Of a stretch of DNA of 41,450 nt, positions 24,602 through 32,130 are shown in pieces. The notes beneath the pieces are model-generated. The model saw nothing but the letters and a program-made list of their open reading frames with translations, had not been told where the DNA came from and made no database searches. The DNA comes from Streptomyces sparsogenes (GTDB lineage: Bacteria > Actinomycetota > Actinomycetes > Streptomycetales > Streptomycetaceae), in NCBI RefSeq assembly GCF_001704635.1, contig NZ_MAXF01000146.1, positions 1 through 41,450 of the forward strand, in the 5' to 3' direction. How positions within the stretch are numbered: position 1 is the stretch's first letter; the number at the start of each line of letters is the position of its first letter. Made by a program: the position numbers and the translations under genes.

Positions 24602-25828
24602 ATGCCGGAGTTCTCGTTCGAGCTCGACGACGACCAGAAGGCGGTCCGCGACTGGATTCACGGATTCGCGGTCGATGTGATGCGCCCGGCGGCGGCGGAA
24701 TGGGACGAGCGGGAGGAGACCCCCTGGCCGGTCATCCAGGAGGCCGCGAAGATCGGACTGTACTCGCTGGACTTCTACGCCCAGCAGTACTTCGACCCCA
24801 CCGGCCTCGGCATCCCCATGACGATGGAGGAGCTCTTCTGGGGCGACGCCGGCATCGCGCTGTCCATCGTCGGCACCTCCCTGGCCGCCGTCGCCGTCGT
24901 CGCCAACGGCACCGAGGAACAGGTCGGCACCTGGGTCCCGGCCATGTACGGCGACGCCGACGACGTGAAGGTCGCCGCGTTCTGCTCCTCCGAGGCGGAC
25001 GCCGGGTCGGACGTCGCCGCGATGCGCACCCGGGCCGTCTACGACGAGGCCAAGGACGAGTGGGTCCTCAACGGCACCAAGACCTGGGTCACCAACGGCG
25101 GCATCGCGGGCGTCCACGTCGTCATCGCCTCCGTCGACCCGGAGCTGGGCGCGCGCGGCCACGCGTCCTTCGTGGTGCCCCCGAGCACGCCCGGCCTCTC
25201 CCAGGGCCAGAAGTTCAAGAAGCACGGCATCCGCGCCTCGCACACCGCCGAGGTCGTGCTGGACGAGGTGCGCGTCCCAGGACACTGCCTGCTCGGCGGC
25301 AAGGAGAAGCTCGACGAGCGCCTCGCCCGGGCCCGGGAGCGGGCCCGGGCCGGCACCGAGCGCGGCAAGAACGCGGCCATGGCGACCTTCGAGGCCTCGC
25401 GCCCGGCCGTCGGCGCCCAGGCGGTGGGCGTGGCCCGCGCCGCGTACGAGGTCGCGCTCGAATACGCCAAGAACCGGGTGCAGTTCGGCCGGCCGATCAT
25501 CGACAACCAGGGCATCGCCTTCCAGCTCGCCGACATGCGCACCCGGATCGACGCGGCGCGCCTGCTGGTGTGGCGGGCCTCCTGGATGGCGAGCGCGGGC
25601 AAGCCCTTCGCCGCCGCCGAGGGCTCGATGTCCAAGCTCTTCGCCGGGGAGACGGCGAAGGCGGTCACGGCCCAGGCGGTGCAGATCCTCGGGGGCAACG
25701 GATTCACCCGTGAGTACCCGGTGGAGCGGATGCACCGCGACGCCGCGATCTTCACCATCTTCGAGGGTACGAGCGAGATCCAGCGCCTGGTGATCGCCCG
25801 CACCCTCTCGGGCATGCAGATCCGCTAG
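24602..25828 (+). CDS. Acyl-CoA dehydrogenase
   Basis: A 408-residue FAD enzyme that oxidises acyl-CoA to enoyl-CoA. Key pieces: AAFCSSEADAGSDVAAM (FAD-binding loop), WVLNGTKTWVTNGG, YAKNRVQFGRPIIDNQGIAF, and the C-terminal ILGGNGFTREYPVERMHRDA followed by IFEGTSEIQRLVIAR. In the last stretch Glu in FEGTSEIQ is at the position of the catalytic base of medium/short-chain enzymes. A charged insert (LDERLARARERARAGTERGKN) sits in the middle and lengthens the protein. Chain-length preference cannot be told. Control by the divergent TetR gene is likely. Confidence 0.94.
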   Translation: MPEFSFELDDDQKAVRDWIHGFAVDVMRPAAAEWDEREETPWPVIQEAAKIGLYSLDFYAQQYFDPTGLGIPMTMEELFWGDAGIALSIVGTSLAAVAVVANGTEEQVGTWVPAMYGDADDVKVAAFCSSEADAGSDVAAMRTRAVYDEAKDEWVLNGTKTWVTNGGIAGVHVVIASVDPELGARGHASFVVPPSTPGLSQGQKFKKHGIRASHTAEVVLDEVRVPGHCLLGGKEKLDERLARARERARAGTERGKNAAMATFEASRPAVGAQAVGVARAAYEVALEYAKNRVQFGRPIIDNQGIAFQLADMRTRIDAARLLVWRASWMASAGKPFAAAEGSMSKLFAGETAKAVTAQAVQILGGNGFTREYPVERMHRDAAIFTIFEGTSEIQRLVIARTLSGMQIR

Positions 25829-25864
25829 CCGGGAGCGCCGGGAGCGCCGGCGGCACGGAAGCGC

Positions 25865-25897
25865 CGGGGGCGTCAGCGCTTGCGCGCGACGCCCCCG
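25865..25897. terminator. Inverted repeat between convergent genes
   Basis: CGGGGGCGTC (25865-25874) pairs with GACGCCCCCG (25888-25897). It lies across the 3' end of the minus-strand methyltransferase gene and just after the dehydrogenase gene. Confidence 0.6.
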
Positions 25898-26685
25898 TAG
25901 ACGTCCGTCTTCTCGACGGGCGCGTCGGCCGGCTCGGGCCGCCACAGCGGACAGGACACGATGCCGGGCTCGATCAGCTCCAGGCCGTCGTAGAAGCGCG
26001 CCAACTGCTCGGGGCTGCGCAGGACGTAGGGGACCGCGCCGGTGTCGTCGTAGCCCTGCTGGGCCTGCTTGAGCGACTGGTCGGTGTCCGTGCTGTCGTA
26101 GTGGACGAAGTAGCTGCCGGAGGGGAGCGCTTCCTGGAGCGTGCGCACGATCGCGCGGGCCTCGTCGTAGTCCTGGATGTGGCCCAGGATGCCCATCAGC
26201 ATCAGCGCCACGGGGCGGCTGAAGTCCAGCTTCTCGGACGCGGCCTGGAGGATCTTGTCGGGGTCGTGCAGATCGGCGTCGATGTAGTCGGTGACGCCCT
26301 CGGGGGTGCTGGTGAGCAGGGCCTGGGCGTGCCGGAGCACCAGCGGGTCGTTGTCCACGTACACGATGCGGGCCTCGGGGGCGATCCGCTGGGCGACCTG
26401 GTGGGTGTTGTCGTACGTCGGCAGCCCGGTGCCGATGTCCAGGAACTGGCGGATCCCGGCCTCGCCGGCCACATGCGTCACGGTGCGGATCAGATACGCC
26501 CGGGACGCGCGGGCCATGACCGCGATGGTCGGCGCGACCTCGCGGTACTGGTCCCCGGCCACACGGTCGACCTCGTAGTTGTCCTTGCCGCCCATCCAGT
26601 AGTTCCAGATCCGGGCCGAGTGCGGCACGGTCGTGTCGATCTTGCCTAAGGCCTGCCGGCCGGGGGTGGACGAGCCATGAGTCAT
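25873..26685 (-). CDS. SAM-dependent methyltransferase, Methyltransf_19 (DUF574) family
   Basis: A 270-residue protein of the actinomycete Methyltransf_19 family. The start at 26685 has AGGAGA at the right distance. Family markers are PHSARIWNYWMGGKDNYEVDR near the N-terminus (cut into PHSARIWNYW and GGKDNY), the SAM motif FLDIGTGLPT, and YVDNDPLVL. Streptomyces genomes carry dozens; substrates are mostly unknown. It lies downstream of the XRE and DUF397 genes on the same strand with about 74 bases of gap, a common companionship. It may be a regulatory or signalling methyltransferase rather than a biosynthetic one. Confidence 0.9.
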   Translation of the reverse strand: MTHGSSTPGRQALGKIDTTVPHSARIWNYWMGGKDNYEVDRVAGDQYREVAPTIAVMARASRAYLIRTVTHVAGEAGIRQFLDIGTGLPTYDNTHQVAQRIAPEARIVYVDNDPLVLRHAQALLTSTPEGVTDYIDADLHDPDKILQAASEKLDFSRPVALMLMGILGHIQDYDEARAIVRTLQEALPSGSYFVHYDSTDTDQSLKQAQQGYDDTGAVPYVLRSPEQLARFYDGLELIEPGIVSCPLWRPEPADAPVEKTDVYGGVARKR

Positions 26686-26759
26686 CTGGGGATTCTCCTG
26701 CCATGCCATGCGTGAAGCCGTGCTGCGGGGCCCCAACTTACCGCTGTGGCAGGGGTTGT

Positions 26760-26999
26760 TCAGGCGATCAGGAAGTCGGCCAGGCCGGCCTTGGCGGCCT
26801 CGAGGAACGAGGCGACCTCGGCCCGGGAGTAGATCAGGGCGGGGCCGGTCGGGTCCGTGGACTGGCGGAGGGCGACCCGCCCGTCCGGCAGCTTCTTGGC
26901 CTCGATGCAGGTCCCGCCGTTGGTGCCGCTCCAGGGCTTGTGCCAGCCCTCGGCGCCGAGTTCCATGGCGGGCATTCCGCTGTAGACCGGGTCCGTCAT
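26760..26999 (-). CDS. DUF397 protein
   Basis: A 79-residue DUF397 protein. Markers are WHKPWSGTNGGTCIEA and a C-terminal YSRAEVASFLEAAKAGLADFLI. In Streptomyces, DUF397 proteins pair with an XRE regulator upstream, as in whiJ/bldB-related loci, and are thought to modulate that regulator. The ATG sits just one base downstream of the stop of the XRE gene, so the pair is surely one transcript. The usual opening with a Trp-Lys-Ser type motif is only partly kept. Confidence 0.92.
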   Translation of the reverse strand: MTDPVYSGMPAMELGAEGWHKPWSGTNGGTCIEAKKLPDGRVALRQSTDPTGPALIYSRAEVASFLEAAKAGLADFLIA

Positions 27000-27000
27000 G

Positions 27001-27867
27001 TCACAGCTCCTTACGCAGTTCGGCCAGGATGGGGATGGTCTCGCCGACCGGTTCGGCCTGGACGGCCATCCGGTCGAGCACTTCCAGACAGGTGACGACT
27101 TCGGCCGGCTGGTCCACGTAGACCGCGCCGGTGACGCTCTCGGTGTAGACGACGTCGGGCAGTTCGGAGAAACCGAAGCGGAAGTAGTGGAGCGGGCCGA
27201 AGGCGCCGGGGTGCGGCCCCGCCGCGAACCGCATGATCTGCAGCCGCACCTTCGGCCTCGCCAGGGCCTCGACGAGGTGGTCGATCTGCCGCCGCATCAC
27301 CTCCGCCCCGCCGACCGGGCGGCGCAGCGCGGTCTCCTCCACGATGGCCCAGATGACCGGGGCGTCCGGCTTGGAGAGCAGGCTCTGGCGCTTGACGCGC
27401 AGCGCGATCCGGCGCTCGATCTCCTCCTCCGTGTCGCCCGGGAAACCGGCCCGCAGCACCGCCCGGGCGTAGTCCTCGGTCTGCAGGAGGCCGGGGACGT
27501 AGTGGGGTTCGTAGGCGCGGATGACGGTGGCCTCGCTCTCGAGGCTCACATACGCGCTGAACCACTCCGGCACGACATCGCGGAACTGGTGCCACCAGCC
27601 GGGCTGGTTGGCCTCCCGGGTCAGGTCCAGGAAGTCGTCGATCTCGGTCGAGGGCACGCCGTAGGTCCGCAGCAGCTCCTTGACGTACGGGATCTTCAGG
27701 CCGACCTCGGCCTTCTCCATCCGGCGCACCGTCAGCGGGGTGACCTCGACGGCCCGGGCCGCCTCCTCGAACGACACCTTGGCCCGCTCCCGCAGATGTC
27801 TCAGGCGCTTGCCCAGGACCATGCGTAAGACGGTGGGGGCGGCGCTCCCCGGCCGTGCCTCACTCAC
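27001..27867 (-). CDS. XRE-family regulator with DUF5753 domain
   Basis: A 288-residue WhiJ-like regulator. The GTG start has GGGAGG upstream. The HTH is VSFEEAARAVEVTPLTVRRME at about residues 31-51, followed by a DUF5753 domain with EPHYVPGLLQTEDYARAV, PVGGAEVMRRQIDHL and VVYTESVTGAVYVDQP. Such regulators, with their DUF397 partners, influence development and antibiotic production in Streptomyces. The XRE-DUF397-Methyltransf_19 order makes this an intact example. It diverges from an HTH-TPR regulator gene at 28100. Confidence 0.93.
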   Translation of the reverse strand: MSEARPGSAAPTVLRMVLGKRLRHLRERAKVSFEEAARAVEVTPLTVRRMEKAEVGLKIPYVKELLRTYGVPSTEIDDFLDLTREANQPGWWHQFRDVVPEWFSAYVSLESEATVIRAYEPHYVPGLLQTEDYARAVLRAGFPGDTEEEIERRIALRVKRQSLLSKPDAPVIWAIVEETALRRPVGGAEVMRRQIDHLVEALARPKVRLQIMRFAAGPHPGAFGPLHYFRFGFSELPDVVYTESVTGAVYVDQPAEVVTCLEVLDRMAVQAEPVGETIPILAELRKEL

Positions 27868-27968
27868 GTCCTGCCTCCCGGAATCACCGTCATGTGGGTG
27901 CAGTGTGCCACGGCCGTGGAGCACCGGACAGAGCGATGTCGATCGTTTTGAAATTATCAGAACGAAGC

Positions 27969-27998
27969 TTGCGAGCTGAGCCCACCGGCGCGCATAGT
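27969..27998 (+). promoter_or_regulatory. Promoter upstream of the HTH-TPR regulator
   Basis: TTGCGA (27969-27974), 18-base spacer, CATAGT (27993-27998). Predicted start near 28005, leaving a leader of about 95 bases. Confidence 0.45.
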
Positions 27999-28002
27999 GG
28001 GC

Positions 28003-28020
28003 ACGTGACGCACATCACGT
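28003..28020. promoter_or_regulatory. Inverted repeat ACGTGA-N6-TCACGT
   Basis: Perfect 6-base arms just at or after the predicted start site, a good place for a repressor. Regulator unknown. Confidence 0.4.
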
Positions 28021-28099
28021 ACTACGGCTGGTGCCCCCAACGCCCCTTGTCGGTCAGGGAGTTACGGACACCCGGCGGCACGACCCAGCAGGGCCCGCG

Positions 28100-29518
28100 G
28101 TGACCGGCGGCGCGGCGCCGGACGCCGGGCGCGGGGGCTCGGCCCCCAACCACGCGCTGGCCGCCGCCCTGAAGGAATCCGGCTGCTCGTACGCCTCACT
28201 GGCCCTGCGCGTCAATGAGCTGGGCCGCCGTCAGGGGCACTGCTCGAACTACGACAAGGCGTCCGTCACCCGCTGGCTGCGGGGCGGCCAGCCGCGCGGC
28301 ACGACGCCCGAACTGATCGCGGCCGTGCTCTCCCACCGACTCGGCCGGCCGGTGGCCCCCGCCGAGCTCGGCTTCATCCCCGACCGACAGCGCCCGGTCG
28401 TCGCCAGGGCGCTGGCCTACCGGGAGGACGTGGCGGAAACCTTGCACACGCTCGCCGAACTCGGCTCCACCGACATCTCCCGCCGTAGCCTGCTGGGCGC
28501 GGTGCCCTTCGTCGCCGGCGCGCTGCTGACCCCGCAGCGCGAGTGGCTGCTGTGGCTGGTCGAGAGCCAGGACGCGGCCGGCCCCGCCGCCGGCGCTCCG
28601 GCCGCGGCCGCCGACGCCGGCCGGATCGAGCAGGTCCGCGCGGCGATCAGCATGTTCGACGAGATGGACAACCGCTTCGGCGGCGGCCAGGTCCGCGCCA
28701 GCATCGTCCTGTACCTGTCGAGCGAGGTCGTCCCCATGCTCCAGCGGCCCGGCCTGGCCGCGGGCGAGCGGCGCGAGCTGTTCACCGCCGCGGCCAAGCT
28801 GGCCGCGATGGCCGGCTGGAGCAGCTACGACCACGCCGAGTACGGCCTGGCGCAGCGCTATATGACCCAGGCGCTGCGGCTGTGCGCCGAAGGCGGCGAC
28901 CGGGTCCTCGGCGGCCAGATCCTGGCCGGCCTGTCCCATCTGGCCACCAACCTCGGCCAGCCCCAGGCGGGTGTCGAGCTGGCCCGGGTGGGCGTGGCCA
29001 CCGCCAGGCACGCGGGCAGCCCCCTGGGCCTGATGCGCCTGCACGCCATGGCGGCCCGCGGCTTCGCCGCCCTCGACCAGCCCCGCGAGGCCGCCCGCGA
29101 GCTGCGCGCGGCGGACGCGGCGCTGGACGCGAGCCGGGGCGCCGAGGAGGAGTCGGAGTGGGTCCGCTTCCTCGACCACCACTACCTGGAGGCCGAGGCC
29201 GCCCTGTGCTTCCGCGACCTGGGCAACGCGGCGGAGGCCGAGCGCGCGGCCGACGAGTCGGTGCGGGCCAACGGCGACCGGCGCCGCCGCCAGGCCATCA
29301 GCCGCTCCGTGCTGGCCACCGCCCATCTCCAGCAGAACCGGCTCGACGAGGCGATCGGCACGGCGAACGAGGCGCTGGAGGCACTCAGCGGGGTGCACAG
29401 CGAGCGCTCGATCCAGGCCCTGCGCGACTTCCGCACCCGGCTGGGGCCCCACCGCGGCGAGCCCCTGGTCCGCGACTTCGAACTCCGCTCCCGCGCCCTG
29501 CTCGGCACGGTGGCCTGA
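28100..29518 (+). CDS. HTH-TPR regulator (NsdA-like family, Streptomyces type)
   Basis: A 472-residue protein. The GTG at 28100 is chosen because no other in-frame start lies close; its ribosome site is poor. The N-terminus (LAAALKESGCSYASLALRVNELG, then VTRWLRGGQPR and PELIAAVLSHRLGRPV) is an unusual HTH-like domain seen in many Streptomyces regulators such as NsdA. The rest is alpha-helical with TPR-like repeats (about residues 200-450). NsdA in S. coelicolor represses development and antibiotics; that this protein does the same is only analogy. It sits next to the WhiJ-like cluster and faces a large intergenic hairpin downstream. Confidence 0.75.
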   Translation: MTGGAAPDAGRGGSAPNHALAAALKESGCSYASLALRVNELGRRQGHCSNYDKASVTRWLRGGQPRGTTPELIAAVLSHRLGRPVAPAELGFIPDRQRPVVARALAYREDVAETLHTLAELGSTDISRRSLLGAVPFVAGALLTPQREWLLWLVESQDAAGPAAGAPAAAADAGRIEQVRAAISMFDEMDNRFGGGQVRASIVLYLSSEVVPMLQRPGLAAGERRELFTAAAKLAAMAGWSSYDHAEYGLAQRYMTQALRLCAEGGDRVLGGQILAGLSHLATNLGQPQAGVELARVGVATARHAGSPLGLMRLHAMAARGFAALDQPREAARELRAADAALDASRGAEEESEWVRFLDHHYLEAEAALCFRDLGNAAEAERAADESVRANGDRRRRQAISRSVLATAHLQQNRLDEAIGTANEALEALSGVHSERSIQALRDFRTRLGPHRGEPLVRDFELRSRALLGTVA

Positions 29519-29545
29519 CCCGCCCGGCGGGGCCTCCCCCCGGCT

Positions 29546-29579
29546 CCTTCCGGGCGGCACCGCCATGCGGCCCGGAAGG
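29546..29579. terminator. Hairpin downstream of the HTH-TPR gene
   Basis: CCTTCCGGGC (29546-29555) pairs with GCCCGGAAGG (29570-29579), a perfect 10-base stem. Confidence 0.65.
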
Positions 29580-29580
29580 C

Positions 29581-29632
29581 GGCTTCGCCCGGACCCCGCA
29601 CCAGCGGGGGTGTACGGGGCCCGGGCGAAGCC
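29581..29632. terminator. Nested hairpin with 12-base outer arms
   Basis: GGCTTCGCCCGG (29581-29592) pairs with CCGGGCGAAGCC (29621-29632). Inside is a second stem, CCCCGC with GCGGGG. It follows the first hairpin directly, probably a double terminator between convergent genes. Confidence 0.65.
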
Positions 29633-29661
29633 GCGGGTGTTCCGAGGGCTTGGGGGTGGCC

Positions 29662-29706
29662 CGCCCACGGGTGTCTCGCCCACGGGTGTCTCGCTCACGG
29701 GTGTCT
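29662..29706. repeat. Three 15-base tandem units (CGCCCACGGGTGTCT)
   Basis: Units start at 29662, 29677 and 29692; the third has one change (CGCTCACGGGTGTCT). It lies between the hairpins and the SDR gene stop. Confidence 0.9.
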
Positions 29707-29724
29707 CCCCAGAGCTGACTTCCC

Positions 29725-30621
29725 CTAGTAGCCCTCCGGACTCGGCGCGTTCTGGGCGCGGTCGACCGGGACATGGGCGCCGGAGACGCCGCTGGAGGCG
29801 TCCGAGAGGAGGAAGGCGACCACCCGGGCCACCTCCTGCGGGGCCACCAGCCGGCCCTGCGGGAACTCCGCCGCGAACCTGGCGAACGCCTCCGGCTCCT
29901 CGCCGCGCATCCGGTCCCAGCGCTTCCCGGGGATCAGCATCGACCCCGGGGAGACGGCGTTCACCCGGATGCCGGCGGGCCCCAGCTCGCGCGCCAGCGA
30001 GGCCGCGAGGTGGATCTGGGCGGCCTTCGCCGCGCCGTACTGGGCCTGCGGCCCCGGCTTCCAGCCGGAGATGGAGGCGATGACCACGACCGACCCGCCG
30101 CCGGCCGCGCGCAGGTGCGGCACCGCGGCGCGCACCAGCCGGGCGGTGTGGCCGACGTTCATCTCCCAGGTCGCGGTCCAGTCCCGGGCGTCCGCCTCCT
30201 CCAGCCCGCCGCCGCGGGCGCCGCCGACGCAGGCCACCACGCCGTCCAGTCCGCCGAAACGTTCCGCCGCCGCATCGACGAAGGCCTCCAGCGGCCCCGG
30301 CTCGGCCACGTCCAGCGCCCGGGTGAACAGCGCCTCGCGCCCCCGGCCGCCCGGTGATCCGGCGGGCGGGGTGGCCGGGGTGGCCGGAATGTTCGGCGGG
30401 GGCGCACTGGGGGGCGTACGGGGGGACGCGCTCAGCGCCCCCCTCAGGGCCGCCAAACCGCGCTCCGTCCGCGCGCAGGTGGCCACCGCGGCGCCGTCCG
30501 CCAGCAGCAGCCGTACGATCTGTTCGCCCAGGCCACGGGTGCCCCCGGTGACCACGATCCGCTTGTCGGCCACCCCGGATCGCCCCACCGGGCAGGGCGC
30601 CCGCCCGTGGTCCTCACTCAC
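29725..30621 (-). CDS. Short-chain dehydrogenase/reductase
   Basis: A classical SDR of about 298 residues. The cofactor site is VTGGTRGLGEQIVRLL; the Arg after the Gly-rich stretch (ARTERGL) suggests NADP. The catalytic Ser is in IASISGW, and YxxxK is in QYGAAKAAQ. IRVNAVSPG and the C-terminal VPVDRAQN are usual. A proline-rich insert of about 30 residues (SPRTPPSAPPPNIPATPATP area) follows the second strand, unlike normal SDRs of about 250 residues. The start is uncertain: GTGs at 30621, 30630 and 30573 are all possible and none has a strong ribosome site. Substrate unknown. Confidence 0.88.
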   Translation of the reverse strand: MSEDHGRAPCPVGRSGVADKRIVVTGGTRGLGEQIVRLLLADGAAVATCARTERGLAALRGALSASPRTPPSAPPPNIPATPATPPAGSPGGRGREALFTRALDVAEPGPLEAFVDAAAERFGGLDGVVACVGGARGGGLEEADARDWTATWEMNVGHTARLVRAAVPHLRAAGGGSVVVIASISGWKPGPQAQYGAAKAAQIHLAASLARELGPAGIRVNAVSPGSMLIPGKRWDRMRGEEPEAFARFAAEFPQGRLVAPQEVARVVAFLLSDASSGVSGAHVPVDRAQNAPSPEGY

Positions 30622-30729
30622 GCTTGCCACGCCCGGACCGTACAGCCCCGGGGACCGGCGACCCGAACCACTACGCCCGCACAACCGGACAACCCCCGTG
30701 CCCCCTCGCCGACCGGACCGTTCAACCGT

Positions 30730-30758
30730 TTGTCTACGTGAACGATGACCGATGTATG
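30730..30758 (+). promoter_or_regulatory. Possible promoter for the second partner-switch set
   Basis: TTGTCT, 17 bases, TGTATG. Weak match, but it lies just before a strong ribosome site and in the only AT-richer stretch of the region. Confidence 0.3.
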
Positions 30759-30785
30759 TCTCGCGCTGTTTTCCGAGGAGGGTCC

Positions 30786-30932
30786 ATGCCGCACCCCGGC
30801 ACCCACCGCCCCCGGCGCGGATGCCGCGGTGGAGGCCGCCGGCACGCGCTTACCCGCTTACCGGGGCCCCAACCACCCGGACCAGGGGCGTTATCGGCCC
30901 CAGGGAGCGGACGGGCGGGGAGGGGCCGGTGA
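30786..30932 (+). CDS. Possible 48-codon leader ORF with two TTA codons
   Basis: ATG follows GAGGAGGG (30776-30783 region), the best ribosome site in the neighbourhood. The frame ends exactly in the GTGA overlap with the RsbW-like gene at 30929. The peptide is Arg/Gly/Pro-rich with no recognisable domain. It has two TTA leucine codons (30858 and 30891), which in Streptomyces need the bldA tRNA. Third-position GC is lower than in the neighbours, which argues against a conserved protein; a leader or coupling peptide is the alternative. Confidence 0.35.
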   Translation: MPHPGTHRPRRGCRGGGRRHALTRLPGPQPPGPGALSAPGSGRAGRGR

Positions 30933-31354
30933 TCTCCTTGGCGACCCGCCGCTTCTTCCGGGCCCGGTTCCCGGCCGGCGCCGACCGCGCCTTCGCCGTC
31001 CGCCGGATGCTCACCGCCTTCCTCCTGGACTGGGAGCTGGACCACGTGGTGGACAGCGCGGTGCTGGCCACCGACGAGCTCTTCGCGAACGCGGTGGAGC
31101 ACGGCAGCAGCGGCCCCGGCGACATCGTCACCGTCACCGCGGGGGTGGAGCCCGCCGGGGACGAGCTGCGGATCGAGGTGGCCGACGGCTCGCCGGCCCG
31201 GCCGGTCTTCCGCACACCGGCCGAGACGGACGAGGCCGGGCGGGGGCTGGCCATCGTCGACATCCTGGCGAGCGACTGGGGCACCTCGCCGCCGGACGGG
31301 GACGGCGCGGGCAAGAAGGTGTGGTTCACGCTGGCGCTCGGGCGGACGCCGTAA
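30929..31354 (+). CDS. RsbW-like ATP-binding protein (HATPase_c_2)
   Basis: A 141-residue GHKL ATPase. The GTG is preceded by GGGGAGGGG. N-box: TDELFANAVEHGSSG; G1-like DGSPARP; G2: RGLAIVDILASDWG. It is a better match to active RsbW-type proteins than the first one at 4675 because the G2 loop is intact. It probably binds a sigma factor or STAS protein. The PP2C phosphatase gene two genes downstream suggests a switching module; the candidate sigma gene nearest in the window starts at 39063. Confidence 0.88.
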   Translation: MISLATRRFFRARFPAGADRAFAVRRMLTAFLLDWELDHVVDSAVLATDELFANAVEHGSSGPGDIVTVTAGVEPAGDELRIEVADGSPARPVFRTPAETDEAGRGLAIVDILASDWGTSPPDGDGAGKKVWFTLALGRTP

Positions 31355-31425
31355 GGGCACGGGAAGGCCGCCGGTGGACGCCGCCGGCACGCCGGCCGTA
31401 CGCCGCCGGGAGCCGCCACGACGCG

Positions 31426-31469
31426 GACGGGACGCCGACGGGGCGGAGACGGGACGCCGACGAGGCAGA
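31426..31469. repeat. Two tandem copies of a 22-base unit
   Basis: 31426-31447 and 31448-31469 differ at only two positions (start GACGGGACGCCGACG). It lies just before the next gene. Confidence 0.8.
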
Positions 31470-31487
31470 GGGGAGAGCGGAGGCGCG

Positions 31488-31991
31488 ATGCACAGCCGAG
31501 GCACCGTGGAGACCGGCGCGGCCGACTGGCTGCTGTCGTCGGCCGGCGAGGAGCCCGGCCGGGTGCGCCTGCAGTGGGCCAGCGGCGACGGCCTCGCCGA
31601 CCTCCCGGTGGGCCCGCTCTTCGACCTGGTCAGGATGTCCGGCCGGCTCGGGATGGCCGTACTCCGGGAGCTGCGGCACAGCGACGCGGTGGTCGGCCCG
31701 GTGATGCTGGCCGGCGCCAGCCAGGTGCTCTCCTTCCTGGTGCCGCCCGGCTCGGCCCAGCAGTGGAAGGCGTGGCTCGAGGGGACCGGCCACCGCCGCC
31801 GCAGGGCCGTGGCCGCCGCCGGGCCCGGCCGGGTGCTGCGCTGCCCCCGGCCCGGGTGCGTGCGGCGGGGCCACGTCTGGCTGGTCCGGCCGGGCGGCCC
31901 GCTCACCGACAGCGGGGCGCTGTGGGCCGCGCTGCGGGACAGCGAGGCGCCCCGGCCCCGGGAGGGCGCCTCGTACGCCCTGTTCCGCTAG
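31488..31991 (+). CDS. Unrecognised 167-residue protein between ATPase and phosphatase genes
   Basis: ATG at 31488 is preceded by GAGCGGAGG. No firm family. The first 95 residues include LPVGPLFDLVRMSGRLGMAV and GPVMLAGASQVLSFLVPPGS, recalling a small Streptomyces family sometimes annotated as bifunctional DNA primase/polymerase-like. A pair of Cys (VLRCPRPGCVRRGHVW) resembles a metal or structural knuckle. No signal peptide or membrane helix. It is placed between an RsbW-like gene and a sensor phosphatase gene on the same strand, so a role in that module is possible, though unproven. Confidence 0.65.
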   Translation: MHSRGTVETGAADWLLSSAGEEPGRVRLQWASGDGLADLPVGPLFDLVRMSGRLGMAVLRELRHSDAVVGPVMLAGASQVLSFLVPPGSAQQWKAWLEGTGHRRRRAVAAAGPGRVLRCPRPGCVRRGHVWLVRPGGPLTDSGALWAALRDSEAPRPREGASYALFR

Positions 31992-32130
31992 CCGGCCCCT
32001 CCGCCCGGCCGGGGCGGCCGTCCGTACGGCTGCCCCTCCGCCCGTACGTACGGCCGTCCGACCGTCGTCCGGCAGCGGCCCTTCCCCATCTGAGGTATGA
32101 CAGAAGGGGCAGCGGGAATGAGGTGCCGGG

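Noticed and set aside
23798..26704. A 968-codon minus-strand frame joining tetR to the methyltransferase region
   Set aside because: Only its last 216 codons are the tetR gene; the rest is antisense to the acyl-CoA dehydrogenase gene and out of frame with the methyltransferase.
32071..32100. SigB-type promoter before the PAS-GAF-PP2C gene
   Set aside because: AGGTAT is present but no GNNT lies at 14-16 bases upstream.
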